A stretch of DNA of 64,000 nucleotides, from the NCBI GenBank assembly GCA_964606575.1, contig CAZSHA010000003.1, positions 1 to 64,000 of the forward strand, read 5' to 3'. Source of the DNA: RGIG4576 sp964606575. Its GTDB lineage: Bacteria; Bacteroidota; Bacteroidia; Bacteroidales; Muribaculaceae. The translations under genes were made by a program, and so were the position numbers. Shown here piece after piece: positions 51,566-61,784 of the stretch; position 1 is the stretch's first letter, and each line of letters opens with the position of its first letter. Below the pieces are notes generated by a model. The model had not been told where the DNA came from. It searched no databases and saw only the letters and a list, made by a program, of their open reading frames with translations.

Positions 51566-52900
51566 TTACTGGTTTATGCCATATTTTTCCATACGGCGAT
51601 ACAACGCTCCACGACTTATGCCTAAAGCATTCGCCACTTGTGTCATATTACCTTGATGTTGAGATATTGCTGTCAATATTGCTTTTCGCTCCATATCGTC
51701 AAGCGTCATACCAGATAAGGCTTGTACGTCATCAGCAACATTCTTACTATTTTCATATTGCGACCTAAAATCATCTAGCGAAAGCGTATCACCTGCACTA
51801 ACAAGCAAAGTGCGTTCCACAAGGTTCTTCAGTTCACGTATGTTGCCCGAATATGGAAGACCTTTAAGATAATTCATAGCATCGGTCGATACTTTCACCT
51901 TCTTGATGCCACCTGACTTGCTCATGCTCTTGATAAAATGATTGACGAGTAACGGTATATCCTCAGTACGTTCACGCAACGGTTGCAAATGAAGCGTTAT
52001 TAAATTTATACGATATAACAAATCTTCACGGAACGTGCCATTTGCCACCATACTACGCAAATCGGCATTCGTAGCAGAAATCACCCTTACATCAGTTCTG
52101 CGTTGGCGACTATCACCAAGCACCTCATAGGTTCTATCTTGCAACACACGCAACAATTTCACCTGGCATGACTTATCCAAGTCCCCTATCTCATCTAGAA
52201 ATATAGTACCCTCGTCTGCCAACTCAAAACGCCCTTGGCGATCGGACACAGCCCCAGTAAACGAGCCTTTTTTATGACCGAACATCTCGCTTTCAAACAA
52301 GCTATGTGAGATACCGCCCAAATTGACTTTAACAAATGGCTTATCAGCCCTAATGCTGTTTCGATGTATAGCTTCAGCTATAAGTTCCTTTCCTGTTCCA
52401 CTCTCGCCAGTAATAAGCACCGAAGCATTAGTCTTAGATATTCGTTTTACTGTTTCTAGAACCGATTTCAACGAGCTACTCTCGCCTATTATTCCGCATC
52501 TATCAAACTCATCGGAATTAACTGGAGCATCATCACTCAATTGTATAGCTGTTTCTATACGCTGCAACAGTGCCCTATTATCCCACGGTTTAGTTATAAA
52601 ATCGAATGCTCCAGCCTTGATACCATTCACTGCAAGCTCTATACTACCCCATGCCGTCATAAGCATCACAGGCACTTGCTGACGGAATAGCTTGACTTGC
52701 TTAAGCAAAGTCAACCCTTCTTCACCATCAGTAGACAACGAGTAGTTCATATCCATCAATATGAGCTGTGGAGCGACAGAACGCACCACATCGGCGGCTT
52801 CCGCTGGTGATGCAACCGCCTTAACCTCATATCCCGCCCTTTTCAATACAAACGATAAAGAGGAACGTATCGCAATATCATCATCTACTACAAGTATCAT
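51566..52900 (-). CDS. NtrC-family sigma54-dependent response regulator
   Basis: A 444-residue regulator. The receiver domain (about 1-118) has ILVVDDDIAIR and the phospho-acceptor in LILMDMNYS. The AAA+ domain (about 138-370) has Walker A GESGTGKE, Walker B-type GTIFLDEIGDL and the sigma54-contacting loop as GSFTGA rather than the usual GAFTGA. A Fis-type helix-turn-helix ends the chain (NMTQVANALGISRGALYRRMEKYG). It is the last gene of the efflux operon, 24 bases after the TolC-family gene. No histidine kinase adjoins it in this window. It may control this operon from a sigma54 promoter beyond the window end. Confidence 0.94.
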   Translation of the reverse strand: MILVVDDDIAIRSSLSFVLKRAGYEVKAVASPAEAADVVRSVAPQLILMDMNYSLSTDGEEGLTLLKQVKLFRQQVPVMLMTAWGSIELAVNGIKAGAFDFITKPWDNRALLQRIETAIQLSDDAPVNSDEFDRCGIIGESSSLKSVLETVKRISKTNASVLITGESGTGKELIAEAIHRNSIRADKPFVKVNLGGISHSLFESEMFGHKKGSFTGAVSDRQGRFELADEGTIFLDEIGDLDKSCQVKLLRVLQDRTYEVLGDSRQRRTDVRVISATNADLRSMVANGTFREDLLYRINLITLHLQPLRERTEDIPLLVNHFIKSMSKSGGIKKVKVSTDAMNYLKGLPYSGNIRELKNLVERTLLVSAGDTLSLDDFRSQYENSKNVADDVQALSGMTLDDMERKAILTAISQHQGNMTQVANALGISRGALYRRMEKYGINQ

Positions 52901-52924
52901 AATCTACATACAAAGTTACTTATT

Positions 52925-54397
52925 TCATTTAATTATAGCCTCAAAATCGGCATCAATTCCCGTATTTGTAGCAAAATCCCACAATGTGAGGCTTCTCAAT
53001 TGATAATAGTAGTACCAATAATAAAACAACTCGTTTATACGCTTTTGCCGTGCCGTGTCCTTACTCGATTGAGCATCATTCAAATCAAGAGTGCTAATCT
53101 TGCCTATCATAAAAGTTTCCACATTAGTATGATAACGTTTTTCGGCAATCTCATCGGCTTCACAAGCTATCTGCAACTGCCTACGCTGGTTGTTAAACTG
53201 CTCTGTCAAGATAAACAAATCTTGGTGAAAATTCATAGTTTCTTTTCGTAACGTGCTTTGAGTAACTTCACGGTTACTTTCAGCAACCTTCACCTGACCA
53301 CGACGTTTACCCCAATCCAATATAGGAATTTTCACACCTACTTCTACAATCTGATTATCCTTCAAATGACGATAAGAAGATGTAAAATCGCTATGAGTGC
53401 CAGTATATCCCACTTGAGCATAAAGTGAAATTTCCCTTAAATTTCCCTTGGCTTTCGCCACTTCATAATCAGCTTCTAACTGGCGGCGGCGAATATTCAA
53501 CGCAAATGAGTTGTTCTCCAATGCCTTGTCCAGCACATCCTTATATATCAATTCTACTTGCGGGATAGAATCAGGCAGAACTGGTATCACTTCCTCCGTC
53601 TTGTCATCCAACCCAAGAAACGATATGAGTTTGAACATGTTGCTTTTCATAGAGCTTTCATTACTTGTCAAATTAGATTCAGCATTCAGCTCATTTAGTT
53701 TCAATTGCAACACATCGTTCTCACTTATCTTGCCCATCTCTCGCTTCGCTTGGGCTACCTTGTATAACTTTCTGGCATTATCCAAATTTTGCTTAGATAT
53801 TGCCACGTTCTCGCGCGACATTAACAAATTAAAAAAATAGTTAATCGTGGTCAACGTCACTTCTTCAGTAGCCGATAAAAATTCAGCCTTTGCCTCCTTA
53901 TATCGCAACGGCTCTATCTTGCGATTCCATTTTATAGTGTTAACTCCGAAAACAGGTTGAGTAAGAGTTAATGCTATTGGCACACTCATAAATTGGCGAG
54001 TCTTATCTCCGCTTAATTGTTTTAAGAAATCAAGCGAAGTGGATAACGACAATTTACCGCCTGTGAGCCATATATTCTGGTCTATCGACAACTCGCCGTC
54101 AAGCCCTAAATAGTCATTTCTAACGTATGTATAGCTACCGTCGCTCTGCTGATAAGTATTATACCTCTTGTTGTAAGTAGGCAACGTGGAAGTGAAATTC
54201 ACTTCGGGCAGCAAATCGGCTCGAAATGTCCGGTATTCCCAATATGCCGTTTTCAACTCGTTTAGAGCAACAGCAGCATTCACACTGTTCTTTCGGGCAA
54301 TAGCTATAGCTTCATCTAAAGTCATCTGCCGTAATACATCTTGTGCCTGAGCCGTGAATCCACACAGCACCAATATCGACATCAATATCTTCTTCAT
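52925..54397 (-). CDS. TolC-family outer-membrane efflux protein
   Basis: A 490-residue outer-membrane channel component with a signal peptide (ending TAQAQDV) and two OEP (outer-membrane efflux protein) repeats at about residues 30-220 and 260-460, each with the long coiled-coil helices of the periplasmic tunnel. No lipobox. It would connect to the periplasmic adaptor at the other end of the operon and to the MacB-type permeases between them. It lies 17 bases after the last permease gene. Confidence 0.92.
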   Translation of the reverse strand: MKKILMSILVLCGFTAQAQDVLRQMTLDEAIAIARKNSVNAAVALNELKTAYWEYRTFRADLLPEVNFTSTLPTYNKRYNTYQQSDGSYTYVRNDYLGLDGELSIDQNIWLTGGKLSLSTSLDFLKQLSGDKTRQFMSVPIALTLTQPVFGVNTIKWNRKIEPLRYKEAKAEFLSATEEVTLTTINYFFNLLMSRENVAISKQNLDNARKLYKVAQAKREMGKISENDVLQLKLNELNAESNLTSNESSMKSNMFKLISFLGLDDKTEEVIPVLPDSIPQVELIYKDVLDKALENNSFALNIRRRQLEADYEVAKAKGNLREISLYAQVGYTGTHSDFTSSYRHLKDNQIVEVGVKIPILDWGKRRGQVKVAESNREVTQSTLRKETMNFHQDLFILTEQFNNQRRQLQIACEADEIAEKRYHTNVETFMIGKISTLDLNDAQSSKDTARQKRINELFYYWYYYYQLRSLTLWDFATNTGIDADFEAIIK

Positions 54398-54414
54398 CTT
54401 AAATCCTTTATTTA

Positions 54415-55731
54415 TTATTCATCACGCAAAGCATCAGCTGGGAGTTCCGTCACAGCCCCACTAACAGGAATAAGCGTTCCTATCAATGTGGTTACAAGCA
54501 TTATAACATAAGTAACCGCACTCACAACGGTAAACGTTTTTATCGTATCATTCTGCCAATAGCTTTTATCTGCCACGTCGTTATCGGAGAATATAAACAC
54601 GCCTAGATTTTCAGACCACAGACCGTTCTTGTTCACATATAAAGCAACAAGCGACAAACTTACGACAAGCGCAAACGTAAGCAACATTGACGATTCCGCG
54701 CAGAACTGTCTTAAAATGCTCCATTTTGAAGCACCTATACTACGCATTATTCCTATCTCTTGGCGACGAGTACTAACCCTTATCCAGAACGTACCCACTA
54801 TTCCTAAGAAAGCACATACAATTCCAAACAGAGCAAACGAGCTATTTAAACGCATTTTATTATACTCACCCGTATCTTCAGCAAGCGTAACCGACATTTC
54901 ATCGAAAGACGTGATACCTGAAACATAAAAATTTCCCGACTTCAATTCAGGTTGTACCTCAGTTTCAAAACGTTTCTCAAAATCACTGGCACTCACTCCG
55001 TCCTTCAAGCGAAATATAATACAATAGTCATAACCAAACATGCTTGGATTCATTGAGATAACCACAGGATATGGCTGGCAATAGTCACGTGCCTTATAAT
55101 TCTCAAACACCCCTGCTATCTTCAACTTTTTTCCACTGTGATAATATTCTTTTCCCGCTACGTCACTAGTGCCGAACAACTGTTTTGCTAGATTCTCCGA
55201 TAGATATTTATAATTATCGGCATCACCTTCTGGCACAACTTTCATTATTTCGCCAGTATTCACATCTTTAATACCTAAAGTGGTAAACATATCACTACCT
55301 TCCATTAGCACTGTAAAGTAGTCAAATGCAAGTATTTTGCTAGTCTGTGTCTTTGTCGTGTCTGCTACCATTCCGCCACTTATATTTAACGCCGATGCAT
55401 TTGGCATAGAGAAATCCATGTTTAACGAGAAACTTTTCACCTCTGGTAAATGCTTTATTTCTCTAACTATATTCATATAATGCATCCTTTTTATGGAATC
55501 ACTTGCCTCAGCATCCTTATCGTAAGTAGGATGCAACTGAGGAAGTCGCTCCAAATTAACCCTATAGGTTCTAGATGTATCATGACCATTAGGAATGTTC
55601 TTATTAGCAATCTGCACACATAACGGATTAAGCACAATCCACAAGAAACAGCCCACTAATAGTAACTCAAAGAATATCCACACGTTAGATTTACGTTGAC
55701 TCCACAACTGCCTTAAAATTAACCTTATCAT
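54415..55731 (-). CDS. MacB/FtsX-type ABC permease, type a, pair 3
   Basis: A 438-residue permease: membrane span 1 at about 18-40, a large periplasmic MacB core domain (about 45-285), then three spans (about 290-312, 340-362 and 398-420). It starts with the pattern MIRLILRQLWSQRKSNVWIF and ends LPADALRDE, both shared with the type a members of the other two pairs. The cytosolic coupling segment reads RRQEIGIMRSIGASKW. There is no ATPase domain; the ATPase is encoded separately. Eight bases follow its type b partner. Confidence 0.9.
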   Translation of the reverse strand: MIRLILRQLWSQRKSNVWIFFELLLVGCFLWIVLNPLCVQIANKNIPNGHDTSRTYRVNLERLPQLHPTYDKDAEASDSIKRMHYMNIVREIKHLPEVKSFSLNMDFSMPNASALNISGGMVADTTKTQTSKILAFDYFTVLMEGSDMFTTLGIKDVNTGEIMKVVPEGDADNYKYLSENLAKQLFGTSDVAGKEYYHSGKKLKIAGVFENYKARDYCQPYPVVISMNPSMFGYDYCIIFRLKDGVSASDFEKRFETEVQPELKSGNFYVSGITSFDEMSVTLAEDTGEYNKMRLNSSFALFGIVCAFLGIVGTFWIRVSTRRQEIGIMRSIGASKWSILRQFCAESSMLLTFALVVSLSLVALYVNKNGLWSENLGVFIFSDNDVADKSYWQNDTIKTFTVVSAVTYVIMLVTTLIGTLIPVSGAVTELPADALRDE

Positions 55732-55738
55732 AGTAACA

Positions 55739-57028
55739 TCAATGCTTTTGGTTCAATGAATAAACAATATTTTTACGTAACGATAATAATGCCGGTACAA
55801 TTCCCGAAATGAGATTCAAGACAAACACCAGAATCAACATTCCGCCAAATACGGTCCAATTGAACAACATTTCCAGCGACAATTTATCGGCTGCAACACC
55901 CGAGCGGTTTTTGCCGCTTTCATCAAATAACGTTATAAACCAGTCACCTGCCGTTACAGCTATCATGTAGCATAACGCCAACCCCAAAAGACCGCCTATT
56001 AAAGTCAAAACGAGATTTTCCCACATCACTTGCGATAATATCGAACCGTTAGTTGCACCAAACACCTTGCGTATACCCATTTCTGGCAAGCGGTCGTTCA
56101 TCTTAGAAGATATAAGCCCACTTAAATTCAACGCCGGTATCAAAAGCAATGCAAGTAGTATGTACCAGAATTTTTCCATTCCTGCTTCATTTTCATCCAA
56201 ACCAAATGAGATTTCAAACTGCTTAAAGGGTCTGTCATCCCAGATAGAATATATAAACTCTTTGTCTTGACTATTATATTTGTCAAACACAGCTTTCACA
56301 TCTTCCGCCAATGCGGCTTCATCACCAGAATTTCTTACAGTCATAAATATATAGCAAGAACCTATCATCCACGATTTGCCAAAAATAGTTTCATTTAAAT
56401 TAAGAGGAATCCACATATCAGCTACCGTTACTTCAGACATTGACCGTGCCACATCTTTCACTACAGCGCACACCCGCTTTGCCACTCCATCTACTAGCAC
56501 CGTTTTACCTACGGCATCATCGCTATTAAATATTTTCTTAGCAAAACTGCTTGTCACTATTACCTTGCTGGAAGCGGAAACTATATCATCTCTGCTAAAA
56601 GGCTTACCTGATATAAATTCAAAATCGAACACATTCCAATACCCATCATCAACTTTCAACTGCGTGCCTTTTACCGACCCTTTCAGCTTATCGGTTTCTA
56701 CTTGCACTTCTCTCGCTGGAACTATACCAGAAATATACTCCAAATGCGGCATATCTCTCATCAGCTCCACCCATTTATAATTAGCACGTGCTGTTCTTGT
56801 ATTCCTATTAAGCGTATCACGTGTAGTTTGCCTTATTGTTTTTATTACAAATGTCCTATCACGATTATACTCTGGATAAAGCGGAGCTGCCTTAATATAT
56901 AATATTATTATCAATATCATAGCAAGCCCAACTGATAACGCTGTTCCAGCAATGTAAATGCCTGAATACAGCTTGTTCTGCCTCAACAGTGTCCATGCCT
57001 GACGTATGTATAATCCTATCTTATTCAT
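55739..57028 (-). CDS. MacB/FtsX-type ABC permease, type b, pair 3
   Basis: A 429-residue permease with the same four-span plan as the type a proteins but a distinct sequence class: N terminus IGLYIRQAWTLLRQNKLYSG, coupling segment LPEMGIRKVFGATNGS and C terminus NIVYSLNQKH. It includes the MacB periplasmic core (about 45-275). It lies between the ATPase gene (63-base gap) and its type a partner. The two types probably form a heterodimer with two copies of the ATPase. Confidence 0.9.
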   Translation of the reverse strand: MNKIGLYIRQAWTLLRQNKLYSGIYIAGTALSVGLAMILIIILYIKAAPLYPEYNRDRTFVIKTIRQTTRDTLNRNTRTARANYKWVELMRDMPHLEYISGIVPAREVQVETDKLKGSVKGTQLKVDDGYWNVFDFEFISGKPFSRDDIVSASSKVIVTSSFAKKIFNSDDAVGKTVLVDGVAKRVCAVVKDVARSMSEVTVADMWIPLNLNETIFGKSWMIGSCYIFMTVRNSGDEAALAEDVKAVFDKYNSQDKEFIYSIWDDRPFKQFEISFGLDENEAGMEKFWYILLALLLIPALNLSGLISSKMNDRLPEMGIRKVFGATNGSILSQVMWENLVLTLIGGLLGLALCYMIAVTAGDWFITLFDESGKNRSGVAADKLSLEMLFNWTVFGGMLILVFVLNLISGIVPALLSLRKNIVYSLNQKH

Positions 57029-57091
57029 TATTTCACTTATTTATAGGCATTGATAATATTCATGCCGATTTATCGACTTCGTTGTTCACTC

Positions 57092-57766
57092 TCAACAAAC
57101 CTGGCGACCATCGAAGAATCGAACTATACGATCGGTCAACTTAGCTTGCTCCTCATTGTGAGTAACCATAACGATAGTTCTACCGTCCTCCTTGTTTAAC
57201 TGATGCAATATACCCATTACCTCTGCACCCATTTTGGAGTCTAGATTACCAGTAGGTTCGTCAGTGAGTATAATCTCTGGCTCGCCTATTATAGCACGAG
57301 CTATTGCCACACGCTGACATTGACCGCCCGAAAGCTGTGAAGGCATGTGACGCATACGATGACTCAACCCCACCCTTTCCAATACGGCTTTAGCCTTTGC
57401 CACCGACTCACTATGAGAAACTCCACGATAAATCAATGGCAATTGAACATTATCAAGCACATTAAGCGACGGTATCAAATGGAACGACTGGAACACGAAT
57501 CCCAATGTCGCATTACGGAACTTCGCCAATTCGCTGTCCTTCATCTTTGTATCAATCTTCTTGCCGTTTATTTCTATAGTTCCGCTTGTAGGAGCATCAA
57601 GCAAGCCTATTATGTTCAACAATGTTGACTTTCCGCAACCCGATGGTCCCATTATGCTCAAAAACTCACCTTTCTCTACTAGCAAATTAACATTTTCTAG
57701 TGCTTGTGTTTCAATCTCATCAGTGTGGTAAACCTTGTTTATACCAGTCAATTTAATCATTTCCAT
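57092..57766 (-). CDS. ABC transporter ATP-binding protein (MacB/LolD type)
   Basis: A 224-residue ATPase with Walker A GPSGCGKST (about 40-48), Q-loop GFVFQSFHL, signature LSGGQCQR, Walker B IILTDEPTGNLD and switch His in MVTHNEE. It is of the MacB/LolD/FtsE class that drives mechanotransmission permeases rather than channel transporters. It is the only ATPase in the operon, set between pair 2 and pair 3 of the permeases, so it may serve all three pairs. Confidence 0.95.
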   Translation of the reverse strand: MEMIKLTGINKVYHTDEIETQALENVNLLVEKGEFLSIMGPSGCGKSTLLNIIGLLDAPTSGTIEINGKKIDTKMKDSELAKFRNATLGFVFQSFHLIPSLNVLDNVQLPLIYRGVSHSESVAKAKAVLERVGLSHRMRHMPSQLSGGQCQRVAIARAIIGEPEIILTDEPTGNLDSKMGAEVMGILHQLNKEDGRTIVMVTHNEEQAKLTDRIVRFFDGRQVC

Positions 57767-57805
57767 AATGTTGTTTATTTTAATTTGTTATTAATATTTT
57801 AATTT

Positions 57806-59128
57806 TCACTCGTCACGCAAAGCATCAGCTGGAAGCTCTTGCGACACCTTTAGCACTGGAACTATTGTTCCTACTAATGCCGTTGCTGTTATCACCAGCC
57901 AAGTTATAGCCGAAATCACAGCATAATGCTTCAATGGATTGTTTTGCCAATACTCAGGATTATAATTCCTTATGGTCATGCCACCCAATGGTTGCGCAAA
58001 AAATCCGTTATTGTATACATAATACCCCATAAGCAACAGCACCATTACAAATGCTATTGAAACCAGCATCATTGTTTCCGTTACAAATTGTGCTGAAATC
58101 TGGGTTGTTGAAGCACCTATACTACGCATCACGCCTATCTCCTGCCTACGGTTTTTAGCTTTAACCCAAAAAGTTCCTATAGTTCCTAAAAGCACGCACA
58201 ACAAGCCGAACGAAGCTAATAATATATTTCTCCTTATTACATTAAACACACCGCTCACCTCGCCAAAATCATCGGAAATCTTATCCATTGCTATAAGCCC
58301 TTTGCAATAATAATTACCTGCTCTAGCGGCATTATTTTCAAAATTTCGCATGAAATCTGCCTTATCAGCCGAACTTTTCAACTTCACTATAAGATTGTAA
58401 TAATTATTCATCTCAGTCGTAGGTTCTAGATTTGGTTTCACGTATACGACCATATACTCTGGTTGGTCATAGTCCCTAAATTTATAAGAAGCAAAAACTC
58501 CAGCTATCTCTGCTTGATACAAAGTAGAACCATTATTAACCCATACTTCTTTACCTTGTACACTCTCGTCTACTGAAATAGCTTTCGCCATATCTTCCGA
58601 CACATAAATCTGTCCGTTAACTCCAGCATTTGTGTCTACCGACAAGACTTCACCAGTCCTCGCATCCTTTAGACCATAAGTTCGCAGCATATCACCCTTT
58701 CCTTCTTGATAGAATACGTATCGTATACCTAAAATATATTTGCCAGACATGACATCAGTACTATCCCGATACAAGAATGTACCCATAACACCTCGACTAT
58801 TAGGATAATTCTGAGAGCCTGTCACAGCATAACAATCAATTTCGGGCATAGATACTATTTGATTTACGATTTGCTTATAATACTCACAGTTTAACGAATC
58901 GTTTTCAATTTCTGCATTAAATTCCAATTGTTTATCGGAATATTTTCTAATATCCACTAAGTATAGTTCTTGGGTGTCACGCCCTGAATCCATTACAAGC
59001 GTTCCTAGAAAAACGCACAACGGATCCAGCACAACCCATAACAACAAGCCAGCAAACATCAGTTCAAAGAATATCCAAGCATTATTCCTACGCTCGTACC
59101 ACAATCGGTTGAATATAATCCTAAACAT
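57806..59128 (-). CDS. MacB/FtsX-type ABC permease, type a, pair 2
   Basis: A 440-residue type a permease: N terminus MFRIIFNRLWYERRNNAWIF, one span, periplasmic core (about 45-285), three C-terminal spans, coupling segment RRQEIGVMRSIGASTTQ and the shared LPADALRDE end. The periplasmic part is much more diverged from its paralogues than the membrane parts, as expected if the pairs differ in substrate. It starts nine bases after its type b partner. Confidence 0.9.
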   Translation of the reverse strand: MFRIIFNRLWYERRNNAWIFFELMFAGLLLWVVLDPLCVFLGTLVMDSGRDTQELYLVDIRKYSDKQLEFNAEIENDSLNCEYYKQIVNQIVSMPEIDCYAVTGSQNYPNSRGVMGTFLYRDSTDVMSGKYILGIRYVFYQEGKGDMLRTYGLKDARTGEVLSVDTNAGVNGQIYVSEDMAKAISVDESVQGKEVWVNNGSTLYQAEIAGVFASYKFRDYDQPEYMVVYVKPNLEPTTEMNNYYNLIVKLKSSADKADFMRNFENNAARAGNYYCKGLIAMDKISDDFGEVSGVFNVIRRNILLASFGLLCVLLGTIGTFWVKAKNRRQEIGVMRSIGASTTQISAQFVTETMMLVSIAFVMVLLLMGYYVYNNGFFAQPLGGMTIRNYNPEYWQNNPLKHYAVISAITWLVITATALVGTIVPVLKVSQELPADALRDE

Positions 59129-59136
59129 AACTCCTC

Positions 59137-60453
59137 CTACTTTTTAGAATTTAAAGAATTAATAATCGAGCATCTCAATGCTAAAGCTGCAGGTATAATT
59201 GCCGACACGACATTCAACACGACACAAAATAACAATGTACAGCAGAACACGGGCAGATTAAACAACATTCCAGTTGTGATATTGCCTGATAATACAGGAG
59301 GTTTACTATTGCTTTCACTTAAAATTGAGGTTATCCAACTATCAGCTGACACAACAATGATAAAACATAATATCAAGCCCAAAACGCCACCAATAAACGT
59401 CAATAGCAAATTTTCCCAAAACACTTGAGAAAGCAACATAGAATTAGTTGCCCCGTAAGATTTCCTTATCCCCAGTTCAGATCTACGGTCACTCATTTTT
59501 GATGAAATTAATCCGCTCAAATTCATAGCTGGTATTATCAACAATGCTAACAATATATATATTAATCCATCCGCAATGCCAGAAATATATGATCCGCTAA
59601 ATATAGCCTCGCTCATCACAACAGGTCTATCGGGTATAATGTAATTATACACTTTATCTTGCTCGCTATACTTATTGATGTTATCCATAGCCTCCTCACA
59701 CAAAGCATCCACAACTCCGCTTGATTTAGCCGTAAGCAGTACTGTGATGTCACCCATCAATCCGTTTGAGCCTACAGCATTCAAATCGTCTTCATTATCA
59801 AAAGGCAACCACATATCACTCGTCACATACGACGACATTGAAGCTGGAACATCTTTCACCACACCGCACACCACGTATGGAATATTGTCCACATTCACAG
59901 TCTTACCGACCACCCTATCGGTAGCAAATAGTTGCTTTGCCAAACTTTGTGACAAAACAAGTGTTTTTGAAAATGACGTAACATCATTTTGATTGAAAGG
60001 CTTACCACTTAAAAACTCAAATCCGAAAACGCTCCAATATCCGCCATCAACACCTAGTGGCGTACATTCTACCTCAGTTTTAGTATTAGGATTCATGACA
60101 ATTTTAGGCTTATCCATAAATCCGTTATATTTTTTCACTGCACATGCACTTTCCAGATGTGAAAGCCCTTTCATCATCTTCAGCATATAGTAAGATGCAC
60201 GATTACCCCACACGTCTTTCTTGTTTGTCGTGTCTTTTGGCACACGAAAAACTTCTGAAATCACCAAGGTTCTATCTCTATTGTATTCTGGATATATAGA
60301 TGCGATGTTTACATAAAGCACAATGAACAATGTCATAGCAAGTGCTATAGATAGCCCAGTTCCAGCTATATATATACCCGAGAATAAACGATTTTGCCTT
60401 ATAATCGTCCAAGACTGCAATATATATAATCTTACCAAACCCATTTTGCCCAT
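59137..60453 (-). CDS. MacB/FtsX-type ABC permease, type b, pair 2
   Basis: A 438-residue type b permease: VRLYILQSWTIIRQNRLFSG near the N terminus, coupling segment RSELGIRKSYGATNSM, and C terminus INSLNSKK. Four spans with a MacB core between spans 1 and 2. It lies nine bases after pair 1's type a gene, so the whole permease series is tightly packed and surely co-transcribed. Confidence 0.9.
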   Translation of the reverse strand: MGKMGLVRLYILQSWTIIRQNRLFSGIYIAGTGLSIALAMTLFIVLYVNIASIYPEYNRDRTLVISEVFRVPKDTTNKKDVWGNRASYYMLKMMKGLSHLESACAVKKYNGFMDKPKIVMNPNTKTEVECTPLGVDGGYWSVFGFEFLSGKPFNQNDVTSFSKTLVLSQSLAKQLFATDRVVGKTVNVDNIPYVVCGVVKDVPASMSSYVTSDMWLPFDNEDDLNAVGSNGLMGDITVLLTAKSSGVVDALCEEAMDNINKYSEQDKVYNYIIPDRPVVMSEAIFSGSYISGIADGLIYILLALLIIPAMNLSGLISSKMSDRRSELGIRKSYGATNSMLLSQVFWENLLLTFIGGVLGLILCFIIVVSADSWITSILSESNSKPPVLSGNITTGMLFNLPVFCCTLLFCVVLNVVSAIIPAALALRCSIINSLNSKK

Positions 60454-60462
60454 TGTTTTTAT

Positions 60463-61776
60463 TTATTCGTCACGCAAAGCATCGGCAGGAAGCTCCTGTG
60501 ATGCCTTTACCACTGGTATCACAGTCCCTATAATTGATGTAACAAGCATTATAAGATATGTAACTGCCGAAACAACGACAAAACGTAGAATGTCATTATT
60601 TTGCCAATATTGCGGATCTAACTTCTCAAAATTAGTCCTTACACGAGTGAAAAATCCCTCTTTATACACATAGATACCAATAAGTACAAGCACTATAGCA
60701 AAAGCTATTGTAACCATATTCAACGATTCTGCCAAGAACTGCTCAACTATCTTTCTTTTTGATGCACCGATACTACGCATCACCCCTATTTCTTGCCTAC
60801 GAGCCTCGGTTGTAATCCAGAATGTTCCCACCATGCCTAAGAATACGCATAACACGCCAAATATAACGAATATAGTGTTTTTACGGAACTCGTTATGCAC
60901 TCCCGATTGTTCATTATACTCATAATTCATGCTTACATAAGAATCAATACCGGAACAATAAAAATTACCAGCTTTAAGAGTAGGCTTAACCTCAGTATTA
61001 AATCTATCAACAAATTCTTTCTCATTCACACCATCCTTCAACTTCAAGAAAAGGTTAACCTTATAAACCGATTTTCCTTTTAAGCCGTTTACAACATGAA
61101 TAACATGCTTGACTGGTTGCATCATTTCTCTGAATTTATAAGTTTTGAACACACCGCCTATTTCATAATCATTTATATCATCTATAGTACCAGTCCATAT
61201 AGTTTTACCTACAATATCGGCAGTACCGTATAACGAAAGAGCTAAATCCTCCGACACATATACGAGTTGTCGCACAGCTGCATCTTTATCTATCGTCATC
61301 GGCTTATTTGTCAACGCATTCATAAATCCGAAAGTCTTGAACATATCACTGCCCGCCTCCTGATAAGTATAATTAACTACATGTAACTCGCTTTTTGCCT
61401 CTCTTATATTAGCACTATCTTTCAATGCGAAATCACTCATATTATTGCCACTATTAGGATAATCCCACATAAATGCATAATCTGCGATTTCTGGCATGTT
61501 AGCAAGCGTTGTATATAAATGCCTATAATGCTCTTTACACAATTCAGCACTATCAATAGAGGCATTATATCTAATGCTATTCTCACCGTATTTCTTTATA
61601 CTCACCTTGTATACTCCTTTGTCATCCCACCCCTTAGGTAGCGACTTATCGGCATAATTGACACATAAAGGATCTAGTATCGACCACAAGAATATTCCGG
61701 CTATAATCAGTTCCAAGAAAATCCAAACGTTTTGTTTACGCTGGTTCCATAATTGTTTCAAAATCAATCTTAACAT
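60463..61776 (-). CDS. MacB/FtsX-type ABC permease, type a, pair 1
   Basis: A 437-residue type a permease: N terminus MLRLILKQLWNQRKQNVWIF, coupling segment RRQEIGVMRSIGASKRK, end LPADALRDE. Four spans with a periplasmic core. Closest in its termini to the type a gene of pair 3. It lies eight bases after its type b partner. Confidence 0.9.
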   Translation of the reverse strand: MLRLILKQLWNQRKQNVWIFLELIIAGIFLWSILDPLCVNYADKSLPKGWDDKGVYKVSIKKYGENSIRYNASIDSAELCKEHYRHLYTTLANMPEIADYAFMWDYPNSGNNMSDFALKDSANIREAKSELHVVNYTYQEAGSDMFKTFGFMNALTNKPMTIDKDAAVRQLVYVSEDLALSLYGTADIVGKTIWTGTIDDINDYEIGGVFKTYKFREMMQPVKHVIHVVNGLKGKSVYKVNLFLKLKDGVNEKEFVDRFNTEVKPTLKAGNFYCSGIDSYVSMNYEYNEQSGVHNEFRKNTIFVIFGVLCVFLGMVGTFWITTEARRQEIGVMRSIGASKRKIVEQFLAESLNMVTIAFAIVLVLIGIYVYKEGFFTRVRTNFEKLDPQYWQNNDILRFVVVSAVTYLIMLVTSIIGTVIPVVKASQELPADALRDE

Positions 61777-61784
61777 AGCTGATA

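Noticed and set aside
56376..56780. 134-codon frame antisense to a permease gene
   Set aside because: Composition mirrors the permease on the other strand; no independent support.
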